A DNA stretch of 64,000 nt from Ancistrus triradiatus. Its lineage: Eukaryota; Chordata; Actinopteri; Siluriformes; Loricariidae. Positions 58,676 to 64,000 of this stretch are shown in pieces (positions within the stretch are counted from its first letter, which is position 1; each line of letters begins with the position of its first letter). The position numbers were made by a program, and so were the translations under genes. The stretch lies in NCBI GenBank assembly GCA_025084515.1, contig JAJAGP010000755.1, forward strand, positions 186,001-250,000, read 5' to 3'. The notes under the pieces are model-generated. The model did not search any database, was not told the DNA's origin, and saw nothing but the letters and a program-made list of their open reading frames with translations.

Positions 58676-59597
58676 TGTTACAGCTCGGGTTACGGGCCAT
58701 GAAAAAGACGGGGTTTAGGACCCAAGTGCAGACACCACCCAGGAGAAAGGGAAAAGAAAGAGCAGCCAGAGAACAATTGGTTTGCTGGAGGCTGGGATCA
58801 AACAGAGGATCAGTGCCTTTGGAGACGAACGCGCTACTGACGTGCCACACGGGCAGTAACGTCAGAGCAGCACTAAGCGGGGATGAATGAATGGCAAACA
58901 CAAGCGCCGTGGTTAGCAGACTCGAACCAAAATGAGCAGTCGTCTAAAGGATTATAAGGAAGAGGGAATAATATTCGAAACGCAAAAGCTTGCTCCAAAA
59001 AAAATGGCGGGCCGCAATAAGCGATAAGTGCGACAATAAGGAATAAGGAAGCCGCTGAGCATGCACAGGGAAGGCTGCTGGCATGCGGGTGAAACCGCCC
59101 AGACGCAGTGCGAAACTGAGCGAAGCTCGCTCACGCTGGCGGAATTAAACGAGATAAAAAGGCTTTGAATGCCGAGAGGGAAGATGCCCCTACCTTGGCT
59201 TGGACGAGCTGGATATAAGCATGTCGGCAGGGCCGCCGAATCGGTCCAACACCGTGCGTTGATTAACAAGGAAGCGCTGAGGCGCTCGTGGAGGTGGGGC
59301 CGCGAGTGCGGAGGACAAATGGCACTGGGCTGCAATGAGAAAGGGGAAAAACTTTCCCTGACCTAGCGACTAGAACCTGGCCGTTACCTCGAGCTTCCAC
59401 ACTCTACCCAAGTGGCTCCCTTAGCTAGCAGCAACTGTGCGACGCCGGCCGCCGCTTAGAGCGGCTTTTTATGACCGAGCAGCAGGTGCTCCTTGTCCTC
59501 GCAAATGGGGGGGCGTGGGCGCGTGCGTGCCGGTCTTGGCTTGGTGTGTTCAGTGAGCCGACGCCGCCCTCTAGTGTCAGAAACGGGGGTTATAACA
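58676..59597 (-). repeat. 922-base LTR of the gypsy element
   Basis: Begins TGTTACAGCTCGGGTTACGG and ends GGGGGTTATAACA, so the ends form TGTTA...TAACA inverted tips. Confidence 0.88.
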
Positions 59598-59830
59598 TCT
59601 ACATTTCTCTGCTTCTAAAACCGTTCTATGTTCTTTGTTCTGCTTCTAAAACTCTTCTACATTCTTCTTTCTGCTTCTAACACTCTGCCTCATTCTTTGT
59701 TCTGCTTCTAAAGCTTTTTTACATGCTTGCTTTATTTCTAAAACTCTTCATTCTTTGTTCTGCTTCCAAAATGATTCTGCATTCTTTATTCTGCTGATAA
59801 AAATCTTCTACTTTCTTTGTTCTTTGTTCT
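59598..59830 (-). repeat. ~31-base minisatellite, continuation after the gypsy element
   Basis: The same array as 56065-56545, split by the insertion. Confidence 0.9.
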
Positions 59831-59919
59831 GCCCGTGTCCCTGTGGTGGTGGCCTAATGTATTAGAGAGAGGATATTTCACCATTTTTTATTTGCACTCA
59901 TGCAATTACAGCAACAAAG

Positions 59920-59962
<43 letters not shown>

Positions 59963-60140
59963 GCGCATACTCGTTATTACTGTTAATGAATTAATCAGCG
60001 TTATTGTCAGTTCATTATGAATCACCGAAGGAGCCGGTACTTTAATTTGGCATCACACTTTTAAGGAAGCGGCTGCTCGGGTGGCACAGCCAACTAATAC
60101 CACCGAGAAAACACACTACTAAATATGTCTTTCAGTTGGT

Positions 60141-60180
<40 letters not shown>

Positions 60181-60700
60181 AAACTACTTCTTTAAAAAGG
60201 CTTTCTTACTTGGTATTTGAAACAAGACGTCTTTTATTGAGGATAAGAGGTACAGATCGATGACACTGAGGCTACATCATGGTGTAACTACATGGAATCA
60301 AACTACAAAACTTTCTATCTATAAAAATCTTTCAAATTACCTTTTTTATAGATAAATGCTGCTGAATCTCTCATAACTAGACATGATAATATTCAGTCAA
60401 GCAGTAAATCATGATATTTAACCCAAACTACAGTTATCATCGACTCAACAAACAAACTGCAGCTTCTGTCGATTTTTTACACAAGTTCTCCTTTTAAATT
60501 CCACTCCACTACTTAATTTAAAAATACTTACTCAAAACGTTAAATATAGCTTTTATATTCAGGAAATAAAATTAAGCATCCCAGGGACATGGATGAACCT
60601 CTAGTGTCCATTTAATGAAAATAAAGTGGATACAGTTCTTTTTGGGAGCAGAATGCATTGCGTTTAACATTAAAAGGGTTAGAAAGACTTTATATGTTTA
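59831..60700. other. DNA with two (CA)n microsatellites
   Basis: (CA)n at 59921-59960 and 60146-60173. The rest is unique and AT-rich with no exon seen. Confidence 0.5.
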
Positions 60701-62242
60701 CAGTGGGGCAAAAAAGTATTTGGCCAGCCACTGATTGTGTAAGTTCTCCTACTTAGAAAGATGAGAGAGGTCTGTAATTTTCATCATAGCTACACTTCAA
60801 CTATGGGAACACCAATGAGGAAAACATTCCAGGAAATCACATTGTAGGGATTTTTAAAGAATTTAATTGTAAATCATGTGGAAAATAAGTATTGGCAATA
60901 CAAAGTTCAACTCAATACTTTTGTAACATAACCTTTGTTGGTGCAAGGACATGAAGAGGTCAAACGTTCCTGTAAGTCTTCACCAGGTTGGACCACACAC
61001 TGTAAGCTGGTATTTTGGCCCCATTCCTCCATGCAGGATCTCCTCATAGAGCAGTGAGGTTTGGGGCAACACGGACTTTCAACTCCCTCCACAATGTTCT
61101 ATTCCAGGGCTGAGGTCTGGAGACTGGCTAGGCCACTGCAGGACCTTGAAATGCTTTTTACGGTGCCACTCCTTCATTGCCCCGAGCCGGTTGTGTTTGG
61201 GATCATGCCATGCTGGAAGCCCCAGCCACGTTCCATCTTCATTGCTCTCACTGATGGAAGGAGGTTTTGGCTTTAAAATCTCACGATAACATGGCCCCGT
61301 TCATTCTTCCCTTACCACGGATCAGTCGTACTGTCCCCTCTGCAGAAAACACAGCCCCAAAGCATGATGTTGCCACCCCCATGCTCACAGTAGGTATGGT
61401 GTCCTTGGGATGCAGCTCGGCCATTCTTCTTTCTCCAAACACGGCGAGTTGGAGTTTTTACCAAAAAGTCTCTATTTTGGTTTCATTCTGACCACATGAT
61501 ATTCTCCCAATCTCTTCTGGATATCCAATATGCTCCTGGCAAAACTTCAGACAGGCCTGGACATGTATTATGGGCTTAAGCAGGGGGCAACGCCTGGCAC
61601 TGGATGGAGGATTCCTCTCGGCGTAGTGTGTTTACTGATGGTAGCCTTGTTACTTTGGTCCCAGGCTCTCTGCAGGTCTTTCATCAGGTCCCTCCGTGTA
61701 AAGTTTCTGGGAATTTTTGCTCACCGTTCTCATGATCATTTTGACCCCACGGGATGAGATCTTGCGTGGAGCCCCAGATCCGAGGGAGATTATCAGTGGT
61801 CTTGTATGGCTTCCATTTTCTTACCAGTTGCTCCCACAGGCTGATTGATTCACACCCAACCTGCTTGCCTATTGTAGATTCACTCTTCCCAGCCTGCTGC
61901 AGGTCTACAATTTTCTTCCTGGTGTCCTTCAACAGCTCTTTGGCCTTGGCCATGGTTGAGTTTGGAGTCTGACTGTTTGAGGCTGTGGACAGGTGTCTTT
62001 TATACAGATAACAAGGTCAAACAGGTGCCATTAATACAGGTAACGAGTGGAGGACAGAAGAGCTTCTTAAAGAAGAAGTTACAGGTCTGTGAGAGCCAGA
62101 AATGTGATTAACTGGATTTTTTTCTCATTTTGTGTCTCATAGTTGAAGTGTACCTATGATGAAAATTACAGACCTCTCTCATCTTTCTAAGTAGGAGAAC
62201 TTGCACAATCAGTGGCTGACTAAATACTTTTTTGCCCCACTG
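60701..62242 (-). mobile_element. near full-length Tc1-like element, TA-flanked, 1542 b
   Basis: Terminal inverted repeats CAGTGGGGCAAAAAAGTATT (60701) and its complement ending TTTTTTGCCCCACTG (62242) extend for about 100 bases. TA lies on each side. The length is close to that of intact Tc1 elements (about 1.6 kb). The minus-strand transposase is interrupted. Confidence 0.94.
60905..61953 (-). pseudogene. Tc1-like transposase pseudogene (DD34E family)
   Basis: The minus-strand start at 61953 reads MAKAKELLKDTRKKIVDL, QQAGKSESTIGKQVG and RKWKPYKTTDNLPR, an intact paired-like DNA-binding region. Downstream, frameshifts and stops break the catalytic domain. Traces of the Asp-region (IWSDE-like), NGGGNIML-like and the terminal Tyr-rich part can be followed at 61490, 61370 and 60930. 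Confidence 0.9.
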
Positions 62243-62402
62243 TATATATAACGAGAGATGCCGGAATATCGCAATTTTTGCATTGTAATGCGTCAAGTAT
62301 AAGCCTAGCATCACGATCGGCGCTTCTTTAGGTCCCTGACTAGCATCACCTAAATAAAAACAAAAATAAATAGATAGATAAAAGAGATAAATAGATAGAT
62401 TG
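62243..62402. other. short spacer with (GATA)n
   Basis: TAGATAGATA words at 62370-62400. Confidence 0.6.
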
Positions 62403-62612
62403 AAGCTAAAGGAACCAGCCGGTTTTGAAAATGTAGAGAGTAAAAAGTACAGATATTTCCTGTAAAAGTAAACCATGTTGAGTTACAGAAATAACCAAAT
62501 AAGTACAGATACCTAAAAAAAATAACATGAGTGGTGTTTACACCTGATTTATTTACTCCCTCTATATAAATACCCCTCTGTATTATGGAGGGCTGTTAAC
62601 TCTGGGAATCTG
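62403..62612 (+). repeat. ~205-base direct duplication, copy 1
   Basis: GAAGCTAAAGGAACCAGCC to GGGAATCTG, a close copy of 62900-63103. Confidence 0.93.
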
Positions 62613-62840
62613 TTCTTCTTCTAAAACTCTTCTACATTCTTTCTTTTGCCCCTAAAACCTTTTACCATTCTTTGGTCTGTTTCTAAAACTCTTTCTTCTG
62701 CTTTTATATCTCTTCTAAATTTTTGTTCTACTCCTAAATCTCTCCTACATCTTCATTTATGCTCCTAAAACCTTTCAACATTCTTTGTTCTGCTCCTAAA
62801 ACCTTTCATCATTCTTCGTTTTGATCTTAAACTCTTCTGC
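62613..62840 (-). repeat. ~31-base minisatellite, third downstream block
   Basis: TTCTTCTAAAACTCTTCTAC and TTTGTTCTGCTCCTAAAACC units, same orientation as 56065-56545. Confidence 0.9.
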
Positions 62841-62899
62841 AGATAAAGCTATTGCACAGCTATATACAAACAAATAGCTATAGCTATCATAGGTTAATG

Positions 62900-63103
62900 A
62901 AAGCTAAAGGACCCAGCCTGTTTTGAAAATGTAGTGAGTAAAAAGTACAGATGTTTCCTTTAAAAGTAAACCGAACTGAGTTACAAAAATAATAAAGTAC
63001 AGATACCTAAAAAAATATGAGTGGTGTTTACACCTGATTTATTTACCCCCCGCTATGTAAATACCCCTCTGTATTACGGAGGGCTGTTAAATCTGGGAAT
63101 CTG
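62900..63103 (+). repeat. ~205-base direct duplication, copy 2
   Basis: AAAGCTAAAGGACCCAGCC to GGGAATCTG. The core GTAAAAAGTACAGAT word resembles the dispersed repeat at 1085-1300. Confidence 0.93.
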
Positions 63104-63645
63104 CAGCCAGCAGAAGGCTGTCGCTGAAACTGCAGCTAAAATTCAGCAGCTCGTGAAATCAAACACAAACTCTCAGCGCGTTGCATCATCCAAAGTCACC
63201 TCTGCCAGGGCCTGTAGCTGGCATGGCTCCTCTGATGTGGAAACACATGGCAGGTGTTCACAACGTGCCGGCTGCCAGGTTTGGCTCTGAAGGACTTTGA
63301 TGGCGGGGTAGCTTCCTGAGTCAGGAGCAGATCCCAGGGCAGATCCTGGGGCCGATCTCTGCTCCTCCTGGCATCGGGCCATGGCAGGTTTTGAGTGCAA
63401 AATGGGCATATGGCTTCAGCCTTAGGCGGTGTGAGCTTTAAACTGTGTCTGTGGTAACAAGATGTTTGGAGATGCATGCTAGGAAATGTAGTTCTGTGCA
63501 GACACTGCCTTTTTTTGCCCATTGGGTAGGGGTCACTGTTTAATGTAATGCCTGACCTAGCCATAAGGTACCGCCCACATGTGAACCCAGGTCACTGCAT
63601 GGGTAACGCTCTGGTGAAAGGGGGCGCCAGTCCATCGCCAGGCTG
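63104..63645. other. unique DNA, nothing recognised
   Basis: No exon or repeat recognised apart from a CAGTCCATCG word at 63629 typical of interspersed repeats. Confidence 0.4.
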
Positions 63646-63652
63646 GATAGGG

Positions 63653-64000
63653 GTTTATATTTTTTAAAGATCAAGGAATGTTCAAACATTCAGATCTTTA
63701 ATTTTTAAGTGGACATGCAATAAATAGAACAGCAATGTCGAGATTAATGTTCACTGACTTTATTGGCTTCCCATAGTCGGTCATTTTAACCTTGTGTTTC
63801 GTGGTCAGGGACACAAGGGAGTCTCCAGAATTCACAGGGCACACGACCCTGAACGTGGCACGAGGGTTGCTGTTTTTTTTAAAGGTCTTTCAAACTTTCA
63901 GATCTTTAAAAGATGACATGCGGTAAACGTCTTAGCAAAGGTGTGATTAATGCTCACTGACATCACTGGCTTCCCATAGTAAGTTTTTTTTACGTTTTTC
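63653..64000 (+). repeat. two diverged copies of a ~110-base unit
   Basis: TTTTTAAAGATC..., CATTCAGATCTTTAA, TTAATGTTCACTGAC and TGGCTTCCCATAGT at 63657-63777 recur in order at 63878-63981. The second copy is cut by the window end. Confidence 0.8.

Larger units (their letters stand above)
56546..59597 (-). mobile_element. Ty3/gypsy-type element with internal deletions and 5-base target duplication
   Basis: Reads on the minus strand. The right LTR is intact (58676-59597). The left side keeps only about the last 60 bases of the LTR (56546-56607, TGTTACGGCTCGGGG...). TCTAC precedes the left end (56541-56545) and follows the right end (59598-59602), a clean 5-base target duplication. Inside, in element order, are a gag start, reverse transcriptase with thumb, an RNase H piece and an integrase C-terminal piece. 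Most of gag, the protease, and the integrase core are missing. It is inserted in the ~31-base minisatellite. Confidence 0.9.

Overview
The window is vertebrate genomic DNA, most likely from a ray-finned fish. The evidence is three correctly spliced coding exons of the vertebrate gene nkain2 (Na+/K+-transporting ATPase interacting 2), at least five lineages of fish-type Tc1-like transposons, tRNA-derived SINEs, two damaged Ty3/gypsy LTR elements and very abundant short tandem repeats. Two 100-base N runs (12956-13055 and 41386-41485) show it is a scaffold with gaps. I see no bacterial gene, operon, CRISPR array or RNA gene.

The only host gene found is nkain2 on the + strand. Its exons are 16115-16315 (201 b, phase 0/0), 43093-43153 (61 b, phase 0/1) and 55486-55567 (82 b, phase 1/2). 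Together they give the C-terminal half of a four-pass membrane protein. The first exons lie upstream of the window, and a tiny last exon is expected downstream of 55567. Everything else is intron 5' of the first exon, a 26.8 kb intron, a 12.3 kb intron, and the region beyond the third exon. Almost all long reading frames are open only because they lie in tandem repeats.

Layout. 1-16 kb: intronic sequence with a local duplication, an internally gutted gypsy element (about 3.36-5.28 kb), the first arrays of a 32-base minisatellite, a ~76-base degenerate repeat (11.3-12.5 kb) and a ~31-base repeat (13.4-14.9 kb). 16-31 kb: exon, a Tc1 relic split by a SINE, most of the 32-base arrays and Tc1 copies with long terminal repeats. 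31-45 kb: a 1.8 kb GGAT block, a pyrimidine-rich CTTT zone (33.8-39.4 kb), then a purine-rich AAAG zone (40.7-44.7 kb) that contains the 61-base exon. 45-55 kb: AT-rich DNA, a TA-flanked Tc1 element, ~360-base modules, another Tc1 copy and the third exon. 55-64 kb: the ~31-base repeat in opposite orientation, split by a gypsy element with a 5-base target duplication, then a near full-length Tc1 pseudo-element and short local duplications.

The main novelty candidates are: a 32-base minisatellite whose consensus is open in all six frames and resembles a Tc1 terminus; a (GT)n tract in place of the polypyrimidine tract of the 61-base exon; complementary repeats flanking exons; and a 63-base exon-like cassette in a phase-0 intron.
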